NCBI RefSeq assembly: GCF_014656355.1
Contig: NZ_BNCG01000009.1
Span: 33,127 to 97,126, forward strand
From: Camelimonas fluminis
GTDB taxonomy: Bacteria > Pseudomonadota > Alphaproteobacteria > Rhizobiales > Beijerinckiaceae
Length of the DNA: 64,000 nucleotides
Reading direction: 5' to 3'
The stretch's first letter is position 1; every line of letters starts with the position of its first letter. The notes below the pieces were generated by a model that worked only from the letters and a program-made list of their open reading frames with translations, searched no databases and was not told the DNA's origin. Made by a program: the position numbers and the translations under genes. Below are positions 35,831 to 45,117 of the stretch, one piece after another.

Positions 35831-37231
35831 ATGGCCCAGCTTTTCCGCCTCGACCTGCTCGCGCCCGCGCTTCTGGCCGTCCAGTCCCGGCTGCGACATG
35901 GCTTTGTGGTTCTGGCCCTGACCCTGGCGGCGCTGGCTGGCGCGGCGCTGACGCCGGCCGTCGCCGGCCCGGTGATCGTCGCCGACATTGACAGCGGCCG
36001 GGTGCTTTACGCCAAACAGGCGACCGACCCGTGGTATCCGGCTTCCGTCACCAAGCTGATGACGGCCTATCTGACGCTGCACGCCCTGCGCGCCGGCCAG
36101 TTGCGACCGGACGCGCCGCTCACCGTCAGCGCCCGCGCAGCCGCCGTCATCCCTTCGAAAATGGGTTTCAAACCCGGCGTCGAGGTCACGGTCGACAACG
36201 CCCTGAAGATGATGCTGGTCAAGTCGGCCAATGACATGGCGGTGGTGCTGGCGGAAGGCGTCGGCGGCTCGGTGGAGAATTTCGCCGGGATGATGAATCA
36301 GGCCGCCGAAGAGCTGGGCATGGGGCAAAGCCACTTCGTCAACCCCAATGGCCTGCCTGACCCTGGCAACCGGACCAGCGCCCGCGATCTGGCCGTCCTG
36401 GCCCGCACGATGCTGCGCCAGTTCCCGGAATACGCCCAGTATTTCAATATTGAAGCGTTGCAGATGGGCAAGCGGGTTTACAAGAACACCAATGGCCTGG
36501 TCGGCCGTTATCCGGGCGTCACCGGCATGAAGACCGGTTTCATTTGCGCCTCTGGCTTCAACGTCGTGGCCACGGCGCAACGCGGCGGCCGGCGCCTCCT
36601 CGTCGTGGTTTTGGGCGCCCACTCTGGCGTTGAACGCACGCTGATCGCGGCGTCGCTGTTTGACCGGGGTTTCGCCGACAGTGGCTGGGGCGGTCCCGGA
36701 ACCCTTGACACCCTGCCCCTGCCCACCAGCGCGTCCCCCCCTGACATGCGCGACGCCATCTGCGGCGCCGGTCGCGGCGCCCGCGGCGAGGAGGAAGCCG
36801 AGAACGCGCCGCAGAGCGCCAGCCCGCTGTTCGCCCTGTTCAAGGGCGGCGCCAGCGACTGGGAGACGCCGGTCGCCGGCCGCACCCTGCCGCCACGCGC
36901 CGCGCTGGCAGCCGTTCCGGTCTTTGTCGGCCGTTATCCGGGCGCCCCCGCCACCGCCGTGGCCGCGCGCCGTGGCCAGGCGCAGAAGGGCGAAACCGCC
37001 AGCGCCTACGCCGCCGACGAGGATGCCTCCCCCGGCGCCAAAGCGCTGCAAAAGGTGAAGCGTCCGGTGGCGCGCAAGAACGCCAGCGCCAGCAAACAGG
37101 CGGAGGCCAGACAGAAACCGGGCAAGGCTGAAGCCGGCAAGAAAGCCAACGACAAGAAGGCCCACGACAAGAAGGCGCCCGCCAAAAACGCCGCCGGAAA
37201 GAACAGGAAGACCTCCGACAATGACGGCTGA
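35831..37231 (+). CDS. D-alanyl-D-alanine carboxypeptidase (PBP5/6 family)
   Basis: A 466-residue serine peptidase (S11) trimming the terminal D-Ala of peptidoglycan stem peptides in the periplasm. ATG 35831 is preferred, with another at 35765; neither has a strong site. A hydrophobic segment ending TPAVAG is the signal. Active-site motifs are SVTK (in YPASVTKLMTAY), SAND and KTG (in GMKTGFICASGFN). After the catalytic domain comes an unusual tail: about 80 final residues rich in Lys, Ala and Asn, with repeats of the DKKAHDKKAPAKNA type, in place of the usual amphipathic anchor. The stop lies inside the start of cobW (11-bp overlap). Confidence 0.9.
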   Translation: MAQLFRLDLLAPALLAVQSRLRHGFVVLALTLAALAGAALTPAVAGPVIVADIDSGRVLYAKQATDPWYPASVTKLMTAYLTLHALRAGQLRPDAPLTVSARAAAVIPSKMGFKPGVEVTVDNALKMMLVKSANDMAVVLAEGVGGSVENFAGMMNQAAEELGMGQSHFVNPNGLPDPGNRTSARDLAVLARTMLRQFPEYAQYFNIEALQMGKRVYKNTNGLVGRYPGVTGMKTGFICASGFNVVATAQRGGRRLLVVVLGAHSGVERTLIAASLFDRGFADSGWGGPGTLDTLPLPTSASPPDMRDAICGAGRGARGEEEAENAPQSASPLFALFKGGASDWETPVAGRTLPPRAALAAVPVFVGRYPGAPATAVAARRGQAQKGETASAYAADEDASPGAKALQKVKRPVARKNASASKQAEARQKPGKAEAGKKANDKKAHDKKAPAKNAAGKNRKTSDNDG

Positions 37232-38492
37232 CGCCGAAAAGCCGGCTGGCCCGCCCACGCCCCTGCCGCTTGTTGTCATCACCGGCTTTCTCGGGGCCGG
37301 CAAGACCACCCTGCTCAACCGGCTGTTGCAGGACCCGGCGCTGGCCGACACCGTCGTCATCATCAATGAATTCGGCGACGTCGGTCTGGATCATCTGTTC
37401 GTGGAGGCGGCCGACGAAGGTCTGGTGACGCTGTCGGCGGGCTGCCTGTGCTGCACGGTGCGCGGCGATCTGGTGGCGACGCTGGAGGATCTGCTGCGCA
37501 AGCGCGACAATGGCCGCATCGCGCCGTTCCGCCGGGTTGTGATCGAAACGACCGGACTCGCCGATCCGGCGCCAGTGTTGCAGGCGGTGCTGCGTCATCC
37601 CTATCTGCAGATGCGTTACGCCCTTGCCGGCGTGGTGACGCTGGTCGACGCGGTGAACGGAGCGGCGACGCTGGAAGCCCATATGGAAGCGGTGAAGCAG
37701 GCGGCCATCGCCGACCGGCTGCTGCTGACCAAGACCGATATCGCCGACACATCGACCGTCGCGACGTTGCGGCGGGCGCTGCGCGCGCTCAATCCGACGG
37801 CGCGGCTGATCGACGTGCAGGCGGAGGGCGTCGACGGCGCCCTGCTGGCGGGGCTTGGGCCCTTCGGCGTCGATGGCAAGATCGCTGACGTCCGCACCTG
37901 GCTGGACGCGAGCGACGACGGACACGATCATCACCGACATCAGGATCATGACCATCATCATGGCCACCACGGGCATGACGGGCATGAGCATGGGCATGGG
38001 CATGAGGCTCACAACCATGCCGGCCCCTGCCATGCGGGCTGCGGTCACGATCATGAACATGAACATCATGGGCGCGGCCATCATGCTCACGACGTCAGCC
38101 GCCATGGCGCGGACATCCGCACGGTGGCGCTGGTGGAGGAGCGGACGATTCCGCGCGCCACATTCGAGATGTTCGCCGACCTGCTGCGCTCGGCCCATGG
38201 TCCGGACCTGCTGCGGGTGAAGGGCCTGGTGAAACTGGCCGAGCATCCGGACCAGCCCGTGGTCATTCACGGCGTGCAGCATGTGTTTCACCCGCCGCAG
38301 ACCCTGCCTGCGTGGCCGGACGCCGACCACCGCACCCGCATCGTCTTCATTGTCCGCGGCATGAGCGAGGACTTCCTGCAGCGGATGTGGGGCGCCTTCA
38401 CGGGCAAGCCGGCGGTGGATGCGCCAGATCGCGCCGCCCTTACTGACAATCCGCTGGCTCCGGCCGGCTTCAGCTTTTCCGCCGGGCGCTGA
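37221..38492 (+). CDS. CobW/COG0523 GTPase with His-rich linker
   Basis: A 423-residue G3E-family GTPase, a metal-insertion chaperone type. Walker A GFLGAGKTT (22-30), the metal-binding CLCC (75-78), and the TKTD guanine motif (170-173) are present. Residues 235-290 form a linker with about 26 histidines, likely a zinc or cobalt store or sensor, before the C-terminal CobW domain ending FSFSAGR. It overlaps the carboxypeptidase by 11 bp, so expression is coupled; a periplasmic peptidase and a metal chaperone are an odd pair. Cofactor target (zinc enzyme or cobalt) is not shown by context. Confidence 0.92.
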   Translation: MTADAEKPAGPPTPLPLVVITGFLGAGKTTLLNRLLQDPALADTVVIINEFGDVGLDHLFVEAADEGLVTLSAGCLCCTVRGDLVATLEDLLRKRDNGRIAPFRRVVIETTGLADPAPVLQAVLRHPYLQMRYALAGVVTLVDAVNGAATLEAHMEAVKQAAIADRLLLTKTDIADTSTVATLRRALRALNPTARLIDVQAEGVDGALLAGLGPFGVDGKIADVRTWLDASDDGHDHHRHQDHDHHHGHHGHDGHEHGHGHEAHNHAGPCHAGCGHDHEHEHHGRGHHAHDVSRHGADIRTVALVEERTIPRATFEMFADLLRSAHGPDLLRVKGLVKLAEHPDQPVVIHGVQHVFHPPQTLPAWPDADHRTRIVFIVRGMSEDFLQRMWGAFTGKPAVDAPDRAALTDNPLAPAGFSFSAGR

Positions 38493-38844
38493 CCTGTCCG
38501 CACCGCCGCATCAAGGCGCTTGCCGACCAGACGGAATCTTCTGGCCGATCAGGATTTGCCCAGGACAGGAAAACCTGGGGCATTCTCAGGCGCATATTGA
38601 TCGGCAAATGCCCTGACGCAGGAGGCGCGATCACCGGCGCTGGCCTGCCGATGCCCCAGGGCCTCCCCGCTCCCTGTCATGGCCGGACCTGTTGCGGCCA
38701 TGCACAAAGCGACGCCTTTCCAGGAAAACCGTTGCGGTTGAACCACCCTGCCCGGTCAGGGCCGCAAGGCGCGGTTTTCGCAACGGGCCCGGCATGACGC
38801 GCCGGGCTGCGTGGTCACCGTTGCGCCCCGGCCCGCCGCGTCCG
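38493..38844. other. convergent spacer with repeat
   Basis: No gene is seen in 352 bases between cobW (plus) and the MFS gene (minus). It contains the dispersed repeat at 38514-38612. Confidence 0.5.
38514..38612. repeat. dispersed palindromic intergenic element (copy C)
   Basis: Contains CCGACCAGACGGAATCTTCT then GGCCGATCAGG, which parallels CCGACCACACGGAAGCGCCT then GGTCGATCAAGG at 41680. GCCGATCA (38544) and TGATCGGC (38598) are inverted, and CAGG/CCTG stems lie between. Confidence 0.6.
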
Positions 38845-40065
38845 TTAACGGGCCGGGACCGGCTTCTTTCCGCCGGTTTTCGGCAGGAACCAGACCAGCA
38901 GGCCGGCCAGGGGGAGGAAGGCGCAGATCTGGTAGACCGTGCCGATGCTGGTGTGGTCAGCAACAACGCCGAGCAACGCCGCCCCGAGGCCACCCATGCC
39001 GAAGGCGAAGCCAAAGAACATGCCCGAGATCATGCCGACGCGGCCAGGCATCAGTTCCTGGGCGTAGACGACGATCGCCGGGAAGGCCGAGGCGATGATG
39101 AAGCCGATGATCATGGTCAGCACCGGCGTCCAGGCCAGGCTGGCCCAGGGCAGCAGCAGGGTGAATGGCGCGGCGCCGAGAATTGAGAACCAGATCACTG
39201 GCTTGCGGCCGAAGCGGTCGCCCAGCGGGCCGCCGGCGATGGTGCCCGCCGCCACGGCCGCCAGATACAGGAACAGGTAGAGTTGCGCCTCCTGCACCGA
39301 CAGGTGGAACCGGTCGATCAGGAAGAAGGTGTAATAGGTGCTGATCGAGGCGGTGTAGAAGAACTTCGAGAAAATCAGCACGCCAAGCACCACAAGGGCG
39401 GTGACGAGTTGCTGGCGCGACACCGGGCTCTGACGTGACGGCTGCACGCCGCTGGCGCGGGTGCGGGCGACGTGATCGCGATACCAGCGGCCCACCATGT
39501 ACAACACGATGATCGCCAGCAGGGCGACCAGCGAGAACCAGGCGACGCTGTGCTGCCCTTGCGGCACGACGATAGCCGCCGCCAGTAGCGGCCCCATGGC
39601 GGTGCCGGCGTTGCCGCCCACCTGGAACATGGACTGGGCCAGACCGTGCCGGCCGCCAGACGCCATGCGCGCCACCCGGGAGGCTTCCGGATGGAACACG
39701 GCCGAGCCGAGCCCAACCAGCATGGCCGCCGCCAGCAGCACCGGATAGCTCCACGCCACCGACAACAGCAGCAGGCCCACCAGGCTGGAGCCCATGCCAA
39801 TGGCCAGCGAAAACGGGCTTGGCTTCTTGTCCGTATAAATGCCGACCAGCGGCTGGATCAGCGACGAAACGGCGTAAAAACAGAGGGTGATCATCCCGAT
39901 CTGCGCGAAATCGAGATGAAATTCCCGCTTGAGCACCGGATAGATGGCCGGAAGGACAGACTGGATCAGATCGTTGAGCAGGTGCGACAGGCTGATGGCG
40001 CCCAACACCTGAAACGTGGTGCGTTCGGCCGCGGCCTGGCCGGTGCTGTCGGTGGTCACGCTCAC
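38845..40065 (-). CDS. fsr: MFS transporter, fosmidomycin-resistance (Fsr) type
   Basis: A 406-residue major facilitator efflux protein with 12 helices. GTG 40065 is chosen because AGGAG lies six bases upstream; the frame stays open 17 codons earlier. LGAISLSHLLNDLIQSVLPA is the characteristic start of Fsr-type proteins. YTDKKPSPFSLAIGM and GDRFGRKPVIW are the two inter-helix MFS motifs, and FHPEASRVARMAS is also family-typical. Homologues export fosmidomycin and related compounds, but the native substrate is unknown. It converges on cobW. Confidence 0.9.
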   Translation of the reverse strand: MSVTTDSTGQAAAERTTFQVLGAISLSHLLNDLIQSVLPAIYPVLKREFHLDFAQIGMITLCFYAVSSLIQPLVGIYTDKKPSPFSLAIGMGSSLVGLLLLSVAWSYPVLLAAAMLVGLGSAVFHPEASRVARMASGGRHGLAQSMFQVGGNAGTAMGPLLAAAIVVPQGQHSVAWFSLVALLAIIVLYMVGRWYRDHVARTRASGVQPSRQSPVSRQQLVTALVVLGVLIFSKFFYTASISTYYTFFLIDRFHLSVQEAQLYLFLYLAAVAAGTIAGGPLGDRFGRKPVIWFSILGAAPFTLLLPWASLAWTPVLTMIIGFIIASAFPAIVVYAQELMPGRVGMISGMFFGFAFGMGGLGAALLGVVADHTSIGTVYQICAFLPLAGLLVWFLPKTGGKKPVPAR

Positions 40066-40453
40066 GATTGGCTCCTGCCCTCTGATCCCGTCCGTTTCAC
40101 CGGATTGCAACTTCACCAGAGTGAAAGGGATGCGCAGATGATGGCCATGTTTTCAATCAGTAGCGCCGCGCGACCGGTGTCTTTGCATGGCTGAACTGCG
40201 CGCGATGCATTCCTGGCCCGGCAGCGCCGCTGGACCACGAGATCACGCGAATGTGCGCGGGGCCGACGCCTTCATTGTGCAAGCGGCAACCAGCGCGCCA
40301 ACGTGATCCGGCCAGTCGTGATTGCGCCGCAGGCCGACGGGGCCACAAAAAGATACGCTTTGTTCACCATAAGGGCCGATCCTGGAGAAGCCTTCCGTCA
40401 TTGTCGCCAGCAACGCCTGGCCGTGCGGACGCACAACCGATGGCTTGACCCTC
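40066..40453. other. divergent spacer
   Basis: No gene is seen in 388 bases between fsr (minus) and the DUF3108 gene (plus). An AT-richer patch near 40340-40375 may hold a promoter. Confidence 0.45.
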
Positions 40454-41329
40454 ATGCGCAAACAGTTCTCCACCGCCATGCGCGGTGCTCTTGTGGCCGG
40501 CCTGATTTGCGGCGGCGTCGCCGGCAGCCTGTGGCAAAGCGCCCCCGCCGCCGCCCAGCCGGCGCAGCGCGGCGGCGCCTTCGCCGCCAGCTACGCCATT
40601 ACCTTGGCTGGCATCAGCATTGGCGCGGCGAACCTCACCGCGAAAATTGACAACGGCGGCGCCTACGCCCTCGACATGCACGCCAAGCTGACCGGCCTTG
40701 CCGGCGTTCTGGTCAGCGGCAAGGGCGGCGCCCGGGCCACGGGCGTGATCAGCGGCGACCGCGCCATCCCGGCCTCGCTCGCCGTGGTGGCGTCCACCGC
40801 GAGTGACAAACGCACCCTGCGCATGTCGTTTGCCGGCGGCTCGGTCAACGCCATCGAGATCAGGCCGCCGCTGGAAGACTGGGACCGACCGGACCGCATC
40901 CCCGTCGCGGCGAGCCACCGCCAGTCGGTCATTGATCCCCTCAGCGCCCTGCTGATGCCGGCGTCAGGCAAAAGCCTCGCCGACGCCTGCAACCGCACCA
41001 TTCCGGTGTTCGACGGGGCGACGCGGTTCGACGTGGTGCTGCGTTACAAAGGGACCACGACGGTCAGCCAGAATGGCTATACGGGCCCGGCGGTCACCTG
41101 CACCGCGCGCTACGCGCCGGTCTCCGGGCACCGCCCGCTGCGCGCCATGACCAGATTCATGGTGGAAAACACCGACATGGGCGTTACCCTGATTCCGGTT
41201 GGCGATACGGGCGTTTACGCTCCCTGGCGCATCCATGTGCGCACCACGCTGGGCATGTCGATGCTCCAGGCGACCAAGGTTCACATGGAAGGGTTGCAGG
41301 CCATCGCGTCCCGGCGGGACAAAAAATAG
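40454..41329 (+). CDS. DUF3108 domain protein (secreted)
   Basis: A 291-residue periplasmic protein of the DUF3108 family, function unknown. ATG 40454 starts MRKQFSTAMRGALVAG, a signal peptide with cleavage near APAAAQ. The domain begins FAASYAITLAGISIGAANLT, the standard DUF3108 strand pattern, and ends with the conserved GVYAPWRIHVRTTLGMSMLQ strand. Two cysteines (DACNRTIP and AVTCTARY) could form a disulfide. Lies alone, divergent from fsr. Confidence 0.85.
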   Translation: MRKQFSTAMRGALVAGLICGGVAGSLWQSAPAAAQPAQRGGAFAASYAITLAGISIGAANLTAKIDNGGAYALDMHAKLTGLAGVLVSGKGGARATGVISGDRAIPASLAVVASTASDKRTLRMSFAGGSVNAIEIRPPLEDWDRPDRIPVAASHRQSVIDPLSALLMPASGKSLADACNRTIPVFDGATRFDVVLRYKGTTTVSQNGYTGPAVTCTARYAPVSGHRPLRAMTRFMVENTDMGVTLIPVGDTGVYAPWRIHVRTTLGMSMLQATKVHMEGLQAIASRRDKK

Positions 41330-41918
41330 AACAGCCCGTTGATCCAGGCGGCGATTAAGGCCAAGTTTACGCTATTCACAATGAATTGACCGTCGCCCCC
41401 TGTCACGGCCTCGCGAGGGACTTGCCAACTCGTCCAATAGGATCACAAGCGTAGCAATAACAACAGGAGTACGCCCCGGCAGGTCGCCACGCGCCCTGGT
41501 TCGGCGCTGGGGCCAACGCCGCCATCACACGGCGACGTAAGGGGAGTTTGAGGGCGCACGGCCGACCGCAATGGCGACGCCCGGCGGACAACGCGACGAC
41601 GGGAGCTGCCGGCAGCCATGCGGCGACAGACCCGGCGACGCCAGATACAACGGTTCGGGTTGATGCCAGAGCGGTTTCCGACCACACGGAAGCGCCTGGT
41701 CGATCAAGGACCGCACAAAACGGAAAGCCTGGAGCGGTTTCCGATCCATGCTGATCGGAAACCGCTCCAGGGCGGCGTCGCCACGGTGGAGCACGAATGC
41801 GACCCTTTCTTTTGCCTGCACGGACATCGGGAACCGTCGTCGCCGGGACATCAGCGCGCCGGGGGATGTCTGCTGCGGCGTCTGAATGGGGCGCGGACCT
41901 GGCGGTGGGCCTGTGCTC
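41330..41918. other. spacer with palindromic element
   Basis: No gene is accepted in 589 bases. Open frames read Arg/Pro-rich shadows. The dispersed element at 41666-41771 is the only clear structure. Confidence 0.5.
41666..41771. repeat. dispersed palindromic intergenic element (copy D)
   Basis: CCAGAGCGGTTTCCGACCAC is followed at 41728-41771 by a perfect 19-bp inverted repeat: CCTGGAGCGGTTTCCGATC, loop CATGCT, then its complement. No T tract follows, so it is not a standard terminator. Confidence 0.75.
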
Positions 41919-42926
41919 ATGAATCCCGTGGCCCGATATCGAGACCGGGTGACATCGCCGGTCGGACAGTTTCTGGTCGCGGCGGCGCTGGCCATTATCC
42001 CGACGCTTCCGCAACTCTACCTGGCGACCTCACTGATCGGGGCGCCGGTCATGGCCTATCTTCCGGCGACGGCGCTGGCGCGCCATCTGGCGGGCCGCTG
42101 GTCCGGCGTGTTCGTCGCCATCGTTGGTTCGCTGGTCTGCGCCTCGCTGATTTTCACGCCCCCATGGAATTTCACCCTTGGCCACACGGTGCAGGGCTAT
42201 TTCATGCTGGGTCTGTTCATCGTCGGCGTCGGCACCATCCTGCTGCTGTATGAAGATCGCGGCGACCCCGGGCCCGAGCAGAACGGCATGCGTTTCGCCA
42301 CGCCTGGCGCAGCTGGCGGCGATTATCAGACGGGCCAGTCCCGGCCGACCGTCACCATCGCCCTGCACGCGCTTAACTCGTGGATCCAGAAAAACGTGTC
42401 GGCGACAGGCCGTTCACTGCGCCTGTACCGGCGCGGCGCCGCGCCCGCCCATATTCTCGCAGCTCCGGGCATTGAAGAGCGCCGGACGGCCATGCGCAGC
42501 ATCCACTCCATCATTGGCCGGCTGCCCTTCGACGAAGAACGCGCGCCGGACCTGCTGGAGCGCGTCAGCCGGATGACGCTCGCCGACGCCAGCTCGGGGC
42601 GCATCAGCCTCGACATGGTTTCGCCGTGGGCTTTCAGGCCGTTGCATGAACACCAGGTGCACGCCTACATCATGGTCGCGGAACTGTTGTGGGAGCTGGC
42701 GCTGTCCATTCCCGACGGCGGCGCCATCCGCATCGTCGTGCAGAACGCTGGCGAGGACGCGGCCATCCGGCTCCAGATCACCGACGGCATGCTGGTCCGG
42801 GACAACCGGACCCATTATCTCAGCACCATGGCCACGACAATCGTGCACAAAATGGCCCGCGACATTGGCGCCCGCTACGAACGCATCAGCGAGAGCGAGC
42901 GCGTGCTGATGATCCCGATTACCTGA
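41919..42926 (+). CDS. membrane protein with degenerate histidine-kinase-like region
   Basis: A 335-residue protein from ATG 41919 (ribosome site weak; the frame opens 11 codons earlier). Residues 15-115 hold about four membrane helices including FTPPWNFTLGHTVQGYFMLG, parallel to SPPLNFTLGLSLNG in the protein at 16868-17836. The cytoplasmic part has helices around RRTAMRSIHSIIGRLPFDEE and RVSRMTLADASSGRI, then a region (ELLWELALSIPDGGAIRIVV) that looks like an ATPase domain without the canonical N/G boxes. No obvious phosphorylated histidine. Function unknown; a membrane sensor or pseudokinase is likely. Confidence 0.6.
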   Translation: MNPVARYRDRVTSPVGQFLVAAALAIIPTLPQLYLATSLIGAPVMAYLPATALARHLAGRWSGVFVAIVGSLVCASLIFTPPWNFTLGHTVQGYFMLGLFIVGVGTILLLYEDRGDPGPEQNGMRFATPGAAGGDYQTGQSRPTVTIALHALNSWIQKNVSATGRSLRLYRRGAAPAHILAAPGIEERRTAMRSIHSIIGRLPFDEERAPDLLERVSRMTLADASSGRISLDMVSPWAFRPLHEHQVHAYIMVAELLWELALSIPDGGAIRIVVQNAGEDAAIRLQITDGMLVRDNRTHYLSTMATTIVHKMARDIGARYERISESERVLMIPIT

Positions 42927-43035
42927 ATCCGGCTCCGCCAGACCGCCGCACATCTGGCCAGGGCGGCGGAACTCCGGAGAAGCCGCCAGCACCCGAAGCA
43001 TCCACCCGGCGCCAGCCCTGTTTTGCGGCTGAATG

Positions 43036-44082
43036 TCAGGCGGCGGCCAGGCGGCGGACGCCATCGCTGGCCGGGATCCACAGCAACTGGTCGCGGTCCA
43101 CCAGATAGTTCACGTGCGCCAGCACCTCGCTGAAGGCGAAGCTGAGCTGGTGCGGATCAAGCTCGCGCGGGAACATCACAGGCACCAGCTCCGAAGCGGA
43201 ATGCGGCGCGTTTTTGCAGGCGTCGACGAGCTGGGCGCAACGGTGGGCGTGATGCTCCTCCAGCGCCTGCAGGCGCAGGTGCAGACCACGGAACGGCAGA
43301 TTGTGCCCCGGAAGCACCAGCGCGTCGGCGTCGATCTGGGTCTGCAACTCGCGCAACGACCGGCGGTACAGCCCCAGTGGATCGCCTTCCGGCTCCATGG
43401 CCCAGACGCTGACGTTCGGTGAAATCTTGGCCAGCACCTGATCGGCGCCGAGGAACAGGTTCTCGGAGCGGCAATAGAGCATGACCTGCTCGGACGAATG
43501 GCCGCCGCCGGTATAAATCTCGAACTCCCGGCTGCCGATGCGCAGGCGCTCGCCATGCACCAGCCGGCGGAAAGTGTGCGGCAGCGGCGTGACCATGCGC
43601 AGATAGCCGTGCCCCTGGCGCAGCACGATCTCGGTGGCCTCCGGGCTGAGGCCGTGATCGACGTAGAACTGGCGGAATGGCCCTTCAGCCATCTGGTCCG
43701 GATTGAGGGCGATGTAATGCCCCTCCAGATATTCGGCCTGGCTCATCATCAGCTTCAGGTTGTAGCGCTCGCACAACCAGCCGGCGAGGCCGATGTGGTC
43801 GGGATGGTGGTGCGAGATGATCAGCCGGGTGAGCGGCCGCCCAGCCAGCGGTCCGTCCAGCAGCGCCTGCCATTGCTCGCGGGTGCTGTCCGTGGCGATG
43901 CCACAGTCAAAGGCAGCCCAACCGTCGCCATCAGCGATAAAATAGACATTGACGTGATTCAGGCTGAACGGCAGCGCAAACCGCGCCCAGAGCAGGCCAG
44001 GCGCAACCTCCACCGTCTCGCCCGGCGCCGGGGGCTGGAGAAAGGGGAAGGTCAGAAGCGGTTCATGCTGCTGGAGGTCCAT
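43036..44082 (-). CDS. metallo-beta-lactamase-fold hydrolase
   Basis: A 348-residue MBL-fold protein of the glyoxalase II-like branch. The metal motif HHHPDHIG (91-98) supplies H91, H93, D95 and H96. GGGHSSEQVMLYCRSENLFLGADQVL carries the further histidine and bridging aspartate. The C-terminal third (LPGHNLPFRGLHLRLQALEE onward) is a helical extension seen in proteins often annotated as MBL-fold hydrolase. ATG 44082 is the start of conserved sequence. Likely hydrolyses a thioester, lactone or similar; substrate unknown. Standalone minus-strand gene. Confidence 0.87.
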   Translation of the reverse strand: MDLQQHEPLLTFPFLQPPAPGETVEVAPGLLWARFALPFSLNHVNVYFIADGDGWAAFDCGIATDSTREQWQALLDGPLAGRPLTRLIISHHHPDHIGLAGWLCERYNLKLMMSQAEYLEGHYIALNPDQMAEGPFRQFYVDHGLSPEATEIVLRQGHGYLRMVTPLPHTFRRLVHGERLRIGSREFEIYTGGGHSSEQVMLYCRSENLFLGADQVLAKISPNVSVWAMEPEGDPLGLYRRSLRELQTQIDADALVLPGHNLPFRGLHLRLQALEEHHAHRCAQLVDACKNAPHSASELVPVMFPRELDPHQLSFAFSEVLAHVNYLVDRDQLLWIPASDGVRRLAAA

Positions 44083-44405
44083 CGGTTGTCCGTTTCCCGT
44101 CGTTTCTTGTTGCTCTGCAGCGGCCCGGTCAGGCTGACCGGCCTGGCCCCTGTTTTCAGTACATGCGCGTCCTGCGAGGCGACCGCCCCGCGCGATCCGC
44201 CCGGACTTTTCACCGGGCAAGGCAGCCCCTGAGGAAAAGCGGATTTCAAAATTACGGACACAGACAGGCCCCCGGTAGTCCATCAACAGCATGATGGATC
44301 AATCTGGCCAACGCTGGTTGCATGGCGACATGCACGGCCATGAACAATCCGCATGAGCAATCCGCACGCGCCGGCGGCGTGGGGTCTGACGCGGCGCGGC
44401 CGGCT
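44083..44405. other. spacer without gene
   Basis: 323 bases between two minus-strand genes. No recognisable gene or signal seen. Confidence 0.4.
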
Positions 44406-44831
44406 TCAGTCGTCATGCGAGGGCCGGGCGCGACCGCTTTTGACCCCGGCGCGGCGGGATTTGGCGTCGAGCCGGCGATGCTGAGAGGCGCGTGTGGGGC
44501 GGGTGGGCCTGCGTGGCGGCGGCGGCGGCTCGGCGGCGGCGCGGATCATGGTCGCCAGCCGCTCGCGGGCATCGGCGCGGTTGCGCTCCTGGGTGCGAAA
44601 CCGGTTGGCCTTGATGACGATCACGCCGTCCCGGGTGGCCAGATGACTGGCGACCTGCAGCAGCCGCTCGACCACGGCGGGCCGCAACGCCGGGGAGTTG
44701 CGGGCGTCGAAGCGCAGCTCCACCGCCGTCGCCACCTTGTTGACGTTCTGGCCGCCGGCTCCGCCCGCGAGGATGAACCGCTCGGTCAGCTCGTCGGCGT
44801 CAATGACGATCCTGTCAGTTACGTAAAGCAT
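44406..44831 (-). CDS. arfB: alternative ribosome-rescue peptidyl-tRNA hydrolase
   Basis: ArfB (YaeJ), 141 residues, rescues ribosomes stalled on non-stop mRNA by hydrolysing peptidyl-tRNA. The catalytic loop FILAGGAGGQNVNKVATAVE has the GGQ motif. The C-terminal tail (about 100-141) is rich in Arg, Lys and Pro, as needed to enter the empty mRNA channel. Length matches family members. The start MLYVTDRIVID is conserved. Divergent from PBP1A. No smpB gene is seen nearby. Confidence 0.93.
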   Translation of the reverse strand: MLYVTDRIVIDADELTERFILAGGAGGQNVNKVATAVELRFDARNSPALRPAVVERLLQVASHLATRDGVIVIKANRFRTQERNRADARERLATMIRAAAEPPPPPRRPTRPTRASQHRRLDAKSRRAGVKSGRARPSHDD

Positions 44832-45117
44832 TCCCGATCATCCGCGCGGGCCAGAACTGTTCAGCAAAAGGTCATATGGAGAACGCGGCCTTCCTGATCA
44901 AAGCCGGAACCGTCGGCCAGCGTCGCGCTGGCGCGCTGGCTGCGGCGCCGGATCCGCCTTCCCTGAAAACCCCGCGACGCACGCTGTGCGGCGCATGACC
45001 GGACCGCGCATCGCAACCCCGCCGTCAGGCGGCTGAAAAGGCGCTCCCCGGCCCCTCCGGCTTAATACCCCCTTAAACCGCCACATTTACCATCTCAATA
45101 CAGGGACAGGAATCCCG

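Noticed and set aside
38514..38612. Terminator between cobW and fsr
   Set aside because: Stems are interrupted and belong to the dispersed repeat family; no T tract.
41728..41771. Rho-independent terminator
   Set aside because: Perfect stem but no T tract on either strand and no gene ending nearby.
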